A stretch of DNA of 64,000 bases from Ancylobacter oerskovii (GTDB lineage: Bacteria; Pseudomonadota; Alphaproteobacteria; Rhizobiales; Xanthobacteraceae), in the NCBI RefSeq assembly GCF_018390555.1, contig NZ_JAHBGB010000002.1, forward strand, positions 682,001-746,000, written 5' to 3'. Shown one piece after another: positions 17,941-26,503 of the stretch. The notes below the pieces were generated by a model. It did not search any database. It worked only from the letters and a program-made list of their open reading frames with translations, and was not told where the DNA came from. Each line of letters opens with the position of its first letter. The stretch's first letter is position 1. Made by a program: the position numbers and the translations under genes.

Positions 17941-18851
17941 AACGCCGCCCTCGCGTCCGGCGCGCCGGCGGCGTCCTCGGCGAAGGCGCGGTAGGCCTCG
18001 ACCACCGTGTCCGGCGGGCCGTCCAGCCGCACCCGGCCCTCATGCAGCCAGATCACCCGGTCATAGCCGACGAAGGCGTCGAGCTCGTGGGCGACGAGGA
18101 TCACCTGCTGCGGCAGCGCGGCGATCACCGCCTCCAGCCGGCGGCGGGTGATGAGGTCGAGGCTGGAGAAGGGCTCGTCGAGCACCAGCACCGCCGGCTG
18201 CATCACCAGCACGGCGATGATGCACAGAAGCTGCTTCTCGCCCTCGGAGAGCGCGTGCACCGGCCGCTCGGCCCAATGGGCGCGACCATGTCGGGCGAGC
18301 ACCGCCTTCGCCTCCTCGCGCGCCTGCCGGCGCGGCCGGCCGGCCTGCTCCAGGCTGAAGCCGATCTCCTCGGCGACGGTGGGGAAGATGATCTGGTGGT
18401 CGGGGTTCTGGAAGATGAAGCCGACCTTGCGCGGCAGCTCGGCGGCCTGCTCGCGGGTGTCGAGCCCGTGCACCTCGACGCGCCCGTCGTCCGGCACCAG
18501 CAGGCCGTTGAGCAGGCGGATCAGCGAGCTCTTGCCGGAGCCATTGGCGCCGATCAGCCCGATGCGCCGCTCGGCGAGCGTGAGCGACACGTCGGCGAGC
18601 ACGGTGCGGCCGCCGCGGGCGAGCGTGACGCGCTTGAGGCGGATGGCGGTGCCGGCCGCCGCATCCCGCCCCGACCCACCGCCGTCAGGACCGGGCTTGG
18701 CCCGATGATCCACGCCTGCATCGGCCGAAGGCATGGATCCCCGGGCCAAGCCCGGGGATGACGATGCTTCGGGCAAGCCCGGGGATGACGACGCTTCGGG
18801 CAGGCCCGGGGATGGCAGGGCGCGAGATGGCGGGCGGTCGACGATGGTCAC
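17937..18851 (-). CDS. bioM: Biotin ECF transporter ATPase BioM, with a repeat-encoded N-terminal extension
   Basis: ABC ATPase of the CbiO/BioM type: Walker A GANGSGKSS, Q-loop FQNPDHQI, signature LSEGEKQL, Walker B VLVLDEPFSSLD and switch HELDAF. The conserved domain begins at AIRLKRVTLARGG. The only in-frame starts before it are GTG 18851, ATG 18734 and GTG 18713. The first overlaps the upstream reductase stop as GTGA and yields 304 residues, against about 230 usual. The extra ~68 residues are encoded by REP-like palindromes (tandem SSPGLPEA units). Even the latest start translates part of the repeat. Which start is used is uncertain. Confidence 0.85.
   Translation of the reverse strand: MTIVDRPPSRALPSPGLPEASSSPGLPEASSSPGLARGSMPSADAGVDHRAKPGPDGGGSGRDAAAGTAIRLKRVTLARGGRTVLADVSLTLAERRIGLIGANGSGKSSLIRLLNGLLVPDDGRVEVHGLDTREQAAELPRKVGFIFQNPDHQIIFPTVAEEIGFSLEQAGRPRRQAREEAKAVLARHGRAHWAERPVHALSEGEKQLLCIIAVLVMQPAVLVLDEPFSSLDLITRRRLEAVIAALPQQVILVAHELDAFVGYDRVIWLHEGRVRLDGPPDTVVEAYRAFAEDAAGAPDARAAF
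18683..18817. repeat. REP-like elements lying inside the bioM reading frame
   Basis: GTCAGGACCGGGCTTGGCCC... is followed by three near-identical units of the type GGGCCAAGCCCGGGGATGACGATGCTTC, repeated at 26-base intervals (about 18746, 18772 and 18798). The same palindromic family is intergenic elsewhere (2281-2380, 32198-32286, 56021-56098, 63631-63724). Here the minus strand is open through the whole block. Confidence 0.75.
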
Positions 18852-19681
18852 AGCATTTCCAGCGAGCGCTTGCGGCTCGGCGGCGGGAAGGCGGCGTCGA
18901 GCTTCGCCAGATCCTCGGCGTCGAGCTTCACGTCGCGCGCGCCGGCGTTCTCGCGCATGTGCTCGGGCCGCGACGCCTTGGGGATGACGATGTTGCCGGG
19001 ATCGCGCAGCGCCCAGGCCAGCGCCACCTGGAACGGCTTCACCCCATGCCTGGCGGCGATCTCCGCCAGCACGCCCGCCGTCTTGATGCGGCCCTGCTCG
19101 ATCGGGCTGTAGGCCATCAGCGGCATCTCGTGCTGCTGCAGCCAGGGCAGGAGGTCCCATTCCGGCCCGCGGCGGGTGAGGTTGTAGAGCACCTGGTTGA
19201 CGGCGCAGCCCTCGCCGCCGGGGGTCTCGTAGAGCTCGTTCATGTCGTCGGTGTCGAAGTTCGACACGCCCCAGTGACGGATCTTGCCCTGGCTCTTGAG
19301 GTGCTCGAAGCCGATGATGGTCTCGGCCAGCGGCACGCCGCCACGCCAGTGCAAGAGATAGAGGTCGAGCCGGTCGGTGTTCAGCCGCTTGAGGCTGCGC
19401 TCGCAGGCGGCGATCACGCCGGCGCGGCTGGCATTGTGCGGATAGACCTTGGAGACCAGGAACACCTTGTCGCGCAGCCCCGCGAGGGCGTCGCCGAGGA
19501 AGCTCTCGCAGGCGCCCTCGCCATACATCTCGGCGGTATCGACCAGCTTCAGGCCGAGCTCGACGCCGAGGCGCACCGATTCGGCCTCCTCCTTCCGCGC
19601 CGCCGCGCGCTCGCCCATCATCCAGGTGCCGATGCCGAGCGCGGGAACCCTCTCGCCGCCGGGAAGCTGAACCGTCTTCAT
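18848..19681 (-). CDS. Aldo/keto reductase, first gene of the bio transport run
   Basis: A 277-residue AKR of the DkgA/YeaE type: MKTVQLPGGERVPALGIGTW, LKLVDTAEMYGEGACE (catalytic Asp and Tyr), FLVSKVYPHNAS, LDLYLLHWRGGVPL (catalytic His), WGVSNFD and IVIPKASRPEHMRENAGA. The start at 19681 has AAGGAAAG; a 28-residue upstream extension lacks family similarity. Its stop overlaps the proposed bioM GTG start. Physiological substrate unknown; a role in biotin metabolism is not implied beyond cotranscription. Confidence 0.87.
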   Translation of the reverse strand: MKTVQLPGGERVPALGIGTWMMGERAAARKEEAESVRLGVELGLKLVDTAEMYGEGACESFLGDALAGLRDKVFLVSKVYPHNASRAGVIAACERSLKRLNTDRLDLYLLHWRGGVPLAETIIGFEHLKSQGKIRHWGVSNFDTDDMNELYETPGGEGCAVNQVLYNLTRRGPEWDLLPWLQQHEMPLMAYSPIEQGRIKTAGVLAEIAARHGVKPFQVALAWALRDPGNIVIPKASRPEHMRENAGARDVKLDAEDLAKLDAAFPPPSRKRSLEML

Positions 19682-19794
19682 CGCGACTTTCCTTACCTTG
19701 GCCTCACCTTTTGCGTCCTGACGGGCATGCCACCGCCGCCGCCGCCGCGCAAGCGTGCTATTCATAGGCGGCCGTCCGCCTGTCCCGGAGTCCC

Positions 19795-20808
19795 ATGTCC
19801 AGCGCGCCGTCCCAGAGCCTCGCCCCGCCGCCCGCCGCCGAGCAGGACAACGAGCTCGGCATCGAGCTCAGCGCGGTGATCCTCGCCGTCACCGGCGACG
19901 ACCCCAAGGTGCTCGCCATCCGCCACGGCGAGGAAGTTGGGCGCGAGAGCGGCGGCCGCGAGGGCCTTCCCTCCGGCCCGCTGGAACGCGGCCACCGCAC
20001 GCTGGAGATCGGCCTGCGCAGCTGGGTGGAGCGGCAGACGCTGCAGCATCTCGGCTATGTCGAGCAGCTCTACACCTTCGGCGACCGCGCCCGCGGCGAG
20101 GACGGGCGGCGCTCGCTCTCCCTCGCCTATCTCGCCCTGGTGCGCGAGGCGCGCCCGGCCGGCGACGCCGATGCTAGCTGGCAGAGCTGGTACCGCTATT
20201 TCCCCTGGGAGGACTGGCGCGGCGGGCGGCCGGCGGTGCTCGACACCCTCGTCCACGGCCTGCGCGCCTGGGCGGCGGCGGCCGAGCCGCGGCTCGCCGA
20301 CATGCGGGCCGACCGCATCACCCTGTGCTTCGGCGGCCCGATGCCCGGCGGCCTGGTCGGCGCGGGCTGGAACGAGGAGCGGGTGCTGGAGCGCTACGAG
20401 CTGCTCTACGAGGCCGGCCTCGTGCCGGAGGCGCTGCGCGAGCGCGGATCCGAGCGCGGCGCCCCGCCGGCGGCCGGCGTCGAGATGACCGTCGACCACC
20501 GGCGCATGCTGGCGCTCGCCATCGCCCGGCTGCGCGGCAAGATCAAGTATCGCCCGGTGGTGTTCGAGCTGATGCCGCCGAGCTTCACGCTGCTGCAGCT
20601 GCAGCGCACGGTGGAGGCGCTGTCGGGCACGCTGCTGCACAAGGGAAATTTCCGCCGCCTGATCGAGCAGCAGCGCCTTGTCGAGGAAACCGGCGAGAGC
20701 AGCGCCGAGACCGGCGGCCGGCCGGCGCGGCTGGTGCGCTTCCGCCGCGAGGTGCTGCTGGAGCGCCCGGCCCCCGGCGTGCGCCTGCCGAGCGGCGGGC
20801 GGCGCTAG
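19795..20808 (+). CDS. nadQ: NAD biosynthesis regulator NadQ (Nudix-like domain plus winged helix)
   Basis: A 337-residue protein of the COG4111 'NAD regulator' family. The N-terminal Nudix-like domain shows LPSGPLERGHRTLEIGLRSW and YVEQLYTFGDR, but the catalytic Nudix box is degenerate (RSWVERQT instead of RExxEE), so it probably senses rather than hydrolyses. The C-terminal part (about residues 235-315, KIKYRPVVFELMPPSFTLLQ, HKGNFRRLIE) resembles the winged helix of NrtR-like regulators. In alphaproteobacteria NadQ is inferred to control nadABC, which here lies 3 kb downstream behind two matching operators. GGAG precedes the ATG. Confidence 0.82.
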   Translation: MSSAPSQSLAPPPAAEQDNELGIELSAVILAVTGDDPKVLAIRHGEEVGRESGGREGLPSGPLERGHRTLEIGLRSWVERQTLQHLGYVEQLYTFGDRARGEDGRRSLSLAYLALVREARPAGDADASWQSWYRYFPWEDWRGGRPAVLDTLVHGLRAWAAAAEPRLADMRADRITLCFGGPMPGGLVGAGWNEERVLERYELLYEAGLVPEALRERGSERGAPPAAGVEMTVDHRRMLALAIARLRGKIKYRPVVFELMPPSFTLLQLQRTVEALSGTLLHKGNFRRLIEQQRLVEETGESSAETGGRPARLVRFRREVLLERPAPGVRLPSGGRR

Positions 20809-21817
20809 GACGGCGCGTCGACCTCCGGGGGCACCTCCCTCTCTCCTCCATCGGCCATCGACGTGCAGCCGCTGGCGCGATCGGCGGAACCTCTCTCCCT
20901 CTCCCCGCCCGAACTCGGCTGTTGCCGGGTTGAGCGGGAGAGGGAAGGAAAGACGGGCGGATCGCAGCTCGACGCGACATGGCGCCGCCTGCCGCTCGAC
21001 CGTCATTCGCGGCGGGGTGTCGCCAGGAAACGCAGAGCGACGTCATGGCCGGACCTGGTCCGGCCATCCGTGCCTTTCGGCCCAACCGGAGTGGCGTCGT
21101 GCGAAGGCAGACATGGATGCCCGGGACGAGCCCGGGCATGACGCCATCGGGGAGATACCCCGTACAAAGCGCCATTCGGGGCCTATCCGTGCCGAGGCAA
21201 TCGCCCCGATGTCGTCCCCCCTCACCGACCCGCTGCGCGGCCGCCTCGGCGCGCCGATCAGCCGTCGTTCGCGGCGGGGGTGTCGCCAGGAAACGCAGAG
21301 CGGCGTCATGGCCGGGCTGGTCCAGCCATCCACGCCTTTCGGCCCAACCGGAGTGGCGTCGTTCGAAGGCAGACATGGATGCCCGGGACGAGCCCGGGCA
21401 TGACGCCATCAGGGAGATGCCTCATACAAAGCGCCATTCGGGGCCTATCCGTGCCGAGGCAATGGCCCCGATGTCGTCCCCCTCACCGACCCGCTGCGCA
21501 GGCCGCCTCGGCGCGCCGATCAGCCGTCGTTCGCGGCGGGGGTGTCGCCAGGAAACGCAGAGCGACGTCATGGCCGGATTTGGTCCGGCCATCCACGCCT
21601 TTCGACCCAATCGGAGTGGCGTCGTTCGAAGGCAAGCGTGGATGCCCGGGACGAGCCCGGGCATGACGCCATCAGGGAGATGCCTCATACAAAGCGCCAT
21701 TCGGGGCCTATCCGTGCCGAGGCAATCGCCCCGATGTCGTCCCCCTCACCGACCCGCTGCGCGGCCACCTCGGCGCGCCGACACGCGGCGGCCGAGGCAT
21801 CGACATCTGGAGACGCC
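20809..21817. repeat. 1-kb intergenic palindromic array with a 262-base unit repeated three times
   Basis: No credible gene lies here. A unit beginning CGTCGTTCGCGGCGGGGGTG starts at 21001, 21263 and 21525, an exact 262-base period. Each unit contains an REP-like pair (GTCATGGCCGG...GGCCATCC and GGATGCCCGGGACGAGCCCG) plus the spacer CAAAGCGCCATTCGGGGCC and the CTCACCGACCCGCTGCGC element. The copies differ at few positions, so duplication looks recent. Upstream, 20880-20950 holds another CTCCCCGCCCGAACTCGGCTG element. Confidence 0.85.
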
Positions 21818-22246
21818 TCAGTCGTGGCCGTCGATCCATTTCGACATCACGGTGCGCGGTGCCACCTCGAAGCCGAGATGCTCGTAGAACGCGATCACCG
21901 GAGTATTGGTCTCGCGCACCAGAAGCTGCACCTTCACCACGCCGCGCTCGCGCAGCCAGCGCTCGCCGGCCTCCACCAGGAGCCGGCCGATGCCCTCGCC
22001 CTGCCGGGAGGGCGCGGCGGCGACGTAATAGAGCCAGCCGCGATGGCCGTCATGGCCGACCATCACGCTGCCGACGAGCGCCCCGTCGTCGGCCCGGGCC
22101 ACCAGCACATCGGAGGCGGCGCCGGCGCGGGCGAAGCGGAAATCCGTCGCCGGGTCGTTATAGGCCACGGTGAGCCCGCAGGCGTGCCACAGCGCCACCG
22201 CCTCGGCCTCGTCATCGGCCCGCGCCGATCCGACGGTGATCCCCAT
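21818..22246 (-). CDS. GNAT family N-acetyltransferase (YpeA-like)
   Basis: A 142-residue acetyltransferase. The acetyl-CoA motif is RQGEGIGRLLVEAGERWL and the tail LLVRETN...FYEHLGFEVAPRTVMSKW is typical of the YpeA branch; near the N-terminus is LWHACGLTVAYNDP. The start at 22246 is preceded by GGGGGA. It lies 17 bases downstream of a glycosyltransferase gene and is probably cotranscribed with it. Substrate unknown. Confidence 0.87.
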   Translation of the reverse strand: MGITVGSARADDEAEAVALWHACGLTVAYNDPATDFRFARAGAASDVLVARADDGALVGSVMVGHDGHRGWLYYVAAAPSRQGEGIGRLLVEAGERWLRERGVVKVQLLVRETNTPVIAFYEHLGFEVAPRTVMSKWIDGHD

Positions 22247-22263
22247 GTCCCCCGCGCTCCCGC

Positions 22264-23505
22264 TCACCGGCCGCCCAGCCGGCGCCAGCGCCGCTTCCAC
22301 CACGCGCGGAACCCCAGCTTCCCCAGCCGCCCCTGAACCTCGTCGAGACGCTGCGCCAGCCGGGCCTGCGCCTGTTCCTGCCGCTCCTGCGCCTGTGCCA
22401 GCCGCGTCTGTCCATCGGCCAGCCGCTCCGTCAGCGCGACGAGGGCGTCGAGCCGGGCGGCGCTCGCCGACTGCGCCTGCGCGAGCTCCCGCAGCCCGGC
22501 TATCACCGGCTCGCCGGAGGCGACGGCGCCGGCCAGCGCCGCCTGTGCCTCGGCGATCTCCTGCAGGCGGGCCAGCAGCGGCGCCTCGATGGCGTCGAGC
22601 CGCTGCCGGACCATTTCGCGATAATCGGCGATGACGTGCAGCAGCGTCATGATCGACCCGCCGGCACCGGGATCGGCGTTGAGATGGGTGCGCAGCAGCG
22701 CGTTGCGGTAGAGCACGTTGTAGCGCGCATGCAGCGCCCGGCCGGCCTCGACCGAATTGCCGTAGGAGCCGGTGGCTTCCGGGCGCAGGTGGTAGTAGGC
22801 CAGCGGCTGGTCGAGAGTGCCGATGTCGCCCGCCGCGAAGACGCGCAGATTGTAGTCCCAGTCGCCGATCACCGGCAGATGGGGATTGTAGAGGCCGATC
22901 TGCCGCACCACCGACATGCGGATGAGGAAGGCGATGGGGCAGAAGACGTTGCGCGACAGGAGCTGGATGCCGTCGAGATTGGGCTGCCAGTCGTGCCAGG
23001 GCTCGCGGGAGAGCTCCACCACCCGGTCCGGCTCCAGCCGCTCATAGACGCGGGTCATGCGGGTGAGTACGGCGGCATAGCCGCGATTTTCCTCGCGCCG
23101 GAGGAAACCGACGGTCTCCTTCAGGAAATCCGGGTGCCAGGCATCGTCGTCGTCATGCACCACCAGGAAGTCGCCGGCCGCCCCGTCCTGCGCCTGCGCC
23201 GCCGCCAGCGCCCGGTTCGAGGCGGCCTCCATGCCGAGGCTGACCGGGTTGTGGATCACCGTGACCCGGTCCGCGAACGCCGCGCGATGCGGGGCCAGCG
23301 TCGCCTCCACCGCCCCGGCATCGCCGCCGTCATTGACGAGGTAGAGATGCCAGTCGGCATGGCTCTGCCCGAGCACGCTGGCCAGCGCCCGCCCCAGCAG
23401 CAGGTTGCGGTTCCTGGTGCGGGTGATGATCGCCACGCGGCCGCCGCCCGGCGCGGCCGACATCCAGTCGCTCTGCGACGGATAAGGCGGAGTGAAGCTC
23501 GGCAT
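22264..23505 (-). CDS. Family 2 glycosyltransferase with C-terminal coiled coil
   Basis: A 413-residue GT-A enzyme: RVAIITRTRNRNLLLGRALASV, LVNDGGD, DFLVVHDDDDAWHPDFL (the DxD-type metal site) and PVIGDWDYNLRVFA. The last ~120 residues form a long Gln/Ala-rich heptad stretch (LAQAQERQEQAQARLAQRLD) predicted to be coiled coil, ending in a strongly basic tail (WWKRRWRRLGGR) that could bind membrane. The acceptor is unknown; cell-surface polysaccharide is likely. ATG 23505 was chosen over upstream codons that lack family similarity. Confidence 0.82.
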   Translation of the reverse strand: MPSFTPPYPSQSDWMSAAPGGGRVAIITRTRNRNLLLGRALASVLGQSHADWHLYLVNDGGDAGAVEATLAPHRAAFADRVTVIHNPVSLGMEAASNRALAAAQAQDGAAGDFLVVHDDDDAWHPDFLKETVGFLRREENRGYAAVLTRMTRVYERLEPDRVVELSREPWHDWQPNLDGIQLLSRNVFCPIAFLIRMSVVRQIGLYNPHLPVIGDWDYNLRVFAAGDIGTLDQPLAYYHLRPEATGSYGNSVEAGRALHARYNVLYRNALLRTHLNADPGAGGSIMTLLHVIADYREMVRQRLDAIEAPLLARLQEIAEAQAALAGAVASGEPVIAGLRELAQAQSASAARLDALVALTERLADGQTRLAQAQERQEQAQARLAQRLDEVQGRLGKLGFRAWWKRRWRRLGGR

Positions 23506-23707
23506 GCACGGTTCCCCAGGGCACCCCTGCCCGGCTCCTAGAGCCGGCAGCGACCGGGGCAAGTCAAGCCTTCCGCCGGCGGTTTTTCCAGCGCGGCGAC
23601 GGTTCGGCGGCAGGTGTTGCCACAAGGTTTCCGCCGGCCCCGCGCCGGCCGGCACGACGATAGGGAAGCGGCATCGGCCGATCTGTGACGAACGGTTGAC
23701 AGCGACT

Positions 23708-23726
23708 TATACTCAGTCCTAGCATA
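23708..23726. promoter_or_regulatory. Distal NadQ-type operator of nadABC
   Basis: TATACTCAGTCCTAGCATA, with TATRCT...AGYATA half-sites in inverted orientation. It is identical in layout to 23781-23799, and the two copies start 73 bases apart, close to seven helical turns. Confidence 0.65.
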
Positions 23727-23780
23727 AGCCAGCTTAGGAATGGTTGCCGGGCCTTTGGCCCGGTTCTTCTCGGCCCTAAT

Positions 23781-23799
23781 TATACTCAATTCGAGCATA
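23781..23799. promoter_or_regulatory. Proximal NadQ-type operator of nadABC
   Basis: TATACTCAATTCGAGCATA lies directly before the nadA ribosome binding site (GGGAGG, 23801-23806). Sharing TATACTCARTYCKAGCATA with the upstream copy makes it the best candidate site for the NadQ-like regulator encoded at 19795; assignment of that regulator is inference. Confidence 0.65.
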
Positions 23800-23811
23800 A
23801 GGGAGGTCGCG

Positions 23812-24864
23812 ATGCTCGACGCCATCGCCACCCGTGAGGACACCGCCCCCTCCGACCGGCCGCGCCGCGACGGCGCCGGCGAGGCTCTGCCGCTGCCGCA
23901 TCTCTATGCGCGCGTCGCCCGCCACGTCACCCCGGCGGAATGGCCGCTCCACGCCCGCGAGGTCGCGGCGATCGAGCGGCTGAAGCGCGAGCGCAACGCG
24001 GTGATCCTCGGCCACAACTACCAGGCGCCGGAGATCTTCAACACGGTGGCCGACATCGTCGGGGATTCGCTGGCGCTGGCCCGCGAGGCGGTGAAGGTCG
24101 AGGCCGACGTCATCGTGATGGCCGGCGTGCATTTCATGGCCGAGACGGCCAAGCTGCTGAACCCGTCCAAGACCGTGCTGATGCCGGACATGGCCGCCGG
24201 CTGCTCGCTGGCCGACAGCATCACCGGCGCCGATATCCGCTTGATGCGCCAGCGCTATCCCGGCGTGCCGGTAGTCACCTACGTCAACACCTCCGCCGAG
24301 GTGAAGGCCGAGAGCGACTATTGCTGCACCTCCGGCAACGCCGCCAAGGTGGTGCGCCACGTCGCCCGCGAATGGGGCGTGGACCGCATCCTCATGCTGC
24401 CGGACGAATATCTCGCCCGCAACGTGCAGAAGCAGGTGCCGGAGATCGAGCTGATCGCCTGGAAGGGCCATTGCGAGGTGCATGAGCGCTTCACGCCGCA
24501 GGACATAAGCGACCTGCGCGAGAACCATCCCGGGGTGGTGGTGCTCGCCCATCCCGAATGCCCGCCGGAGGTGGTGGCCGCCGCCGACTATGCCGGCTCC
24601 ACCGCCGACATGGCCGACTATGTCGGCCGCGAGAAGCCGGGCCGGGTGGTGCTGATCACCGAATGCTCCATGGCCGACAATGTCGCCGTGCATCATCCCG
24701 ACATCGAGTTCGTGCGGCCCTGCAACCTGTGCCCGCATATGCGCCGCATCACGCTGCCGGGCATCCGCCGGGCGCTGGAGACCATGGAGGGCGCGGTGGA
24801 GATCGACCCGGCGCTGGCCGAACGGGCCCGCGCCGCCGTCGAACGCATGATCGCCATCCGCTAG
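23812..24864 (+). CDS. nadA: Quinolinate synthase
   Basis: This 350-residue enzyme condenses iminoaspartate with dihydroxyacetone phosphate to quinolinate. The three likely 4Fe-4S ligands are visible: Cys131 (AAGCSLADS), Cys221 (WKGHCEVH) and Cys307 (CNLCPHM); GHNYQAPE, DIVGDSLAL and YVNTSAEVKAESD are substrate-site motifs. The start at 23812 was chosen because GGGAGG precedes it and the proximal operator ends 12 bases upstream; the ATG at 23740 would place that operator inside the gene. First gene of nadABC. Confidence 0.95.
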   Translation: MLDAIATREDTAPSDRPRRDGAGEALPLPHLYARVARHVTPAEWPLHAREVAAIERLKRERNAVILGHNYQAPEIFNTVADIVGDSLALAREAVKVEADVIVMAGVHFMAETAKLLNPSKTVLMPDMAAGCSLADSITGADIRLMRQRYPGVPVVTYVNTSAEVKAESDYCCTSGNAAKVVRHVAREWGVDRILMLPDEYLARNVQKQVPEIELIAWKGHCEVHERFTPQDISDLRENHPGVVVLAHPECPPEVVAAADYAGSTADMADYVGREKPGRVVLITECSMADNVAVHHPDIEFVRPCNLCPHMRRITLPGIRRALETMEGAVEIDPALAERARAAVERMIAIR

Positions 24865-24886
24865 CCCTGCCGCCGGGACGACATCC

Positions 24887-26434
24887 ATGACGCAGACCGA
24901 CCGCGCGCCCCGCGATGGCGCCCTCGTCATCGGCGGCGGCATCGCCGGGCTTTCCACCGCGCTGCGCCTCGCCGGCGCCGGGCTGGAGGTGACGCTGCTG
25001 GTCGCCGGGCCGCTCGGACCGGGCGCGGCGACCTTCTGGGCGCAGGGCGGCATCGCCGCCGCGCGCGGCGCCGACGACCGGCCGGACCTGCACGCCATCG
25101 ACACGCTGACCGCCGGCGCCGGGCTTTCCGAGCCGGAAGCGGCGCGACGGGTGGCGGGGGCGGCGCCGGCCGCCATCGACTGGCTGCTCGGGCTGCGCAC
25201 CCCCTTCGACCGCGACGCGCAGGGCGCGCTGGCACTGGGGCTGGAGGCGGCGCATTCGCGCCGGCGCATCGTCCATGCCGAGGGCGACGGCACCGGCCGG
25301 GTGGTGCTGCAGACGCTGATCGCCGCGGTGCGCGCCTGCCCGGCGATCACGCTCCTCGAAGGCGCACGTGCCACGGCCCTCCTCGCCGACGCGCAGGGGC
25401 GCATCGCCGGCGTCGGGCTGCGCGACGCCGGCGGACGTCCCGCCGCGCTCGCCGCGCGGGCGGTGGTGCTGGCGACCGGCGGGCTCGGGGCGCTCTATGC
25501 GGCGACCACCAACCCGCTCGGCGCCACCGGCTCGGGGCTCGCTTTGGCGGCGCGGGCGGGAGCGGTGATGCGCGACATGGAGTTCGTGCAGTTCCACCCC
25601 ACCGCCATCGCCTGCGGCCCGGCAATGGCCGAAGGCCTGCCGCTGCCGCTCGCCACCGAGGCCCTGCGCGGGGAAGGCGCCCGCCTCGTCAACGACCGCG
25701 GCGACCGCTTCATGGCCGATATTCCCGGCGCCGAGCTCGCCCCGCGCGACGTGGTGGCCCGCGCCATCTTCGCCGAGCTGGCGGCCGGGCGCCGCGTGGT
25801 GCTGGACGCGCGGCTGAAGGAGATCGAGCGGCGCTTCCCCGCCGTGGTGGCGCTGTGCCGCGCCAACGGGCTCGACCCGGTGCGCGAGCCGATCCCGGTG
25901 CGGCCGGCGGCGCATTACCACATGGGCGGCGTCGAGGTGGATGCGCGGGGCCGCACCTCCCTGCCCGGCCTGTGGGCCTGCGGCGAGGTGGCCTCCACCG
26001 GGCTGCACGGCGCCAACCGGCTCGCCAGCAACTCGCTGGTGGAGGCCCTCGCCTACGCCTCATGGATCGCCGCCGACGTGGCGGATGGCACAGCGCCCGG
26101 CGACCCGGCGCCGGCCGCGGTGCCGGAGGCCGCCGCGCCGCCCTCCCCGGCCCTGCGGGCGCTGATGGAACGGCATGTCGGGGTGGTGCGCGACGAGGCG
26201 GGGCTGCGCCAGGCCGTCGCCGCGCTGGCGGCTGCCGGCGACGACGACGCGGCACGGGTGGCGCTCATGGTCGCCTCCGGCGCCCTCGCCCGCGCCGAGA
26301 GCCGGGGCGGGCATTTCCGCACCGATCATCCGCATCCCGCCGCCATCGCCCGCCACAGCCGCATCACGCTCGCCGGGACGCTGGACGCCGCCATGGAGGC
26401 CGCCGTGGCGACGGACGAGCGCCGGGTGGCCTGA
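24887..26434 (+). CDS. nadB: L-aspartate oxidase
   Basis: A 515-residue FAD enzyme oxidising L-aspartate to iminoaspartate for NadA. Domain marks are GGGIAGLSTALRLA (FAD), AQGGIAAARG, EFVQFHPTAI, EALRGEGARLVNDRGDRFM, HYHMGGVEVD and the succinate-dehydrogenase-like CGEVASTGLHGANRLASNSL near residue 370. It begins 22 bases after nadA. The helical C-terminal domain is somewhat short but complete. Confidence 0.93.
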   Translation: MTQTDRAPRDGALVIGGGIAGLSTALRLAGAGLEVTLLVAGPLGPGAATFWAQGGIAAARGADDRPDLHAIDTLTAGAGLSEPEAARRVAGAAPAAIDWLLGLRTPFDRDAQGALALGLEAAHSRRRIVHAEGDGTGRVVLQTLIAAVRACPAITLLEGARATALLADAQGRIAGVGLRDAGGRPAALAARAVVLATGGLGALYAATTNPLGATGSGLALAARAGAVMRDMEFVQFHPTAIACGPAMAEGLPLPLATEALRGEGARLVNDRGDRFMADIPGAELAPRDVVARAIFAELAAGRRVVLDARLKEIERRFPAVVALCRANGLDPVREPIPVRPAAHYHMGGVEVDARGRTSLPGLWACGEVASTGLHGANRLASNSLVEALAYASWIAADVADGTAPGDPAPAAVPEAAAPPSPALRALMERHVGVVRDEAGLRQAVAALAAAGDDDAARVALMVASGALARAESRGGHFRTDHPHPAAIARHSRITLAGTLDAAMEAAVATDERRVA

Positions 26435-26503
26435 GCCGGCCGTCCCCGAAAATCGCCTTCCAGGCGAGGCCCCGGCTTCGCCGACATCGCAGAAGAGCAT
26501 GCC

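Noticed and set aside
19762..21006. Minus-strand frame antisense to nadQ
   Set aside because: Low-complexity Arg/Ala/Gln translation without motifs; the plus strand encodes a recognisable NAD regulator.
21001..21786. CRISPR array or IS element
   Set aside because: The 262-base unit is far too long for a CRISPR unit, and no transposase or terminal inverted repeats with target duplications are visible.
20863..21887. Several overlapping open frames on both strands in the 1-kb repeat array
   Set aside because: They encode the repeat itself (recurring PGTSPGMTPSG and DVMAG words) in every copy and have no independent protein character.
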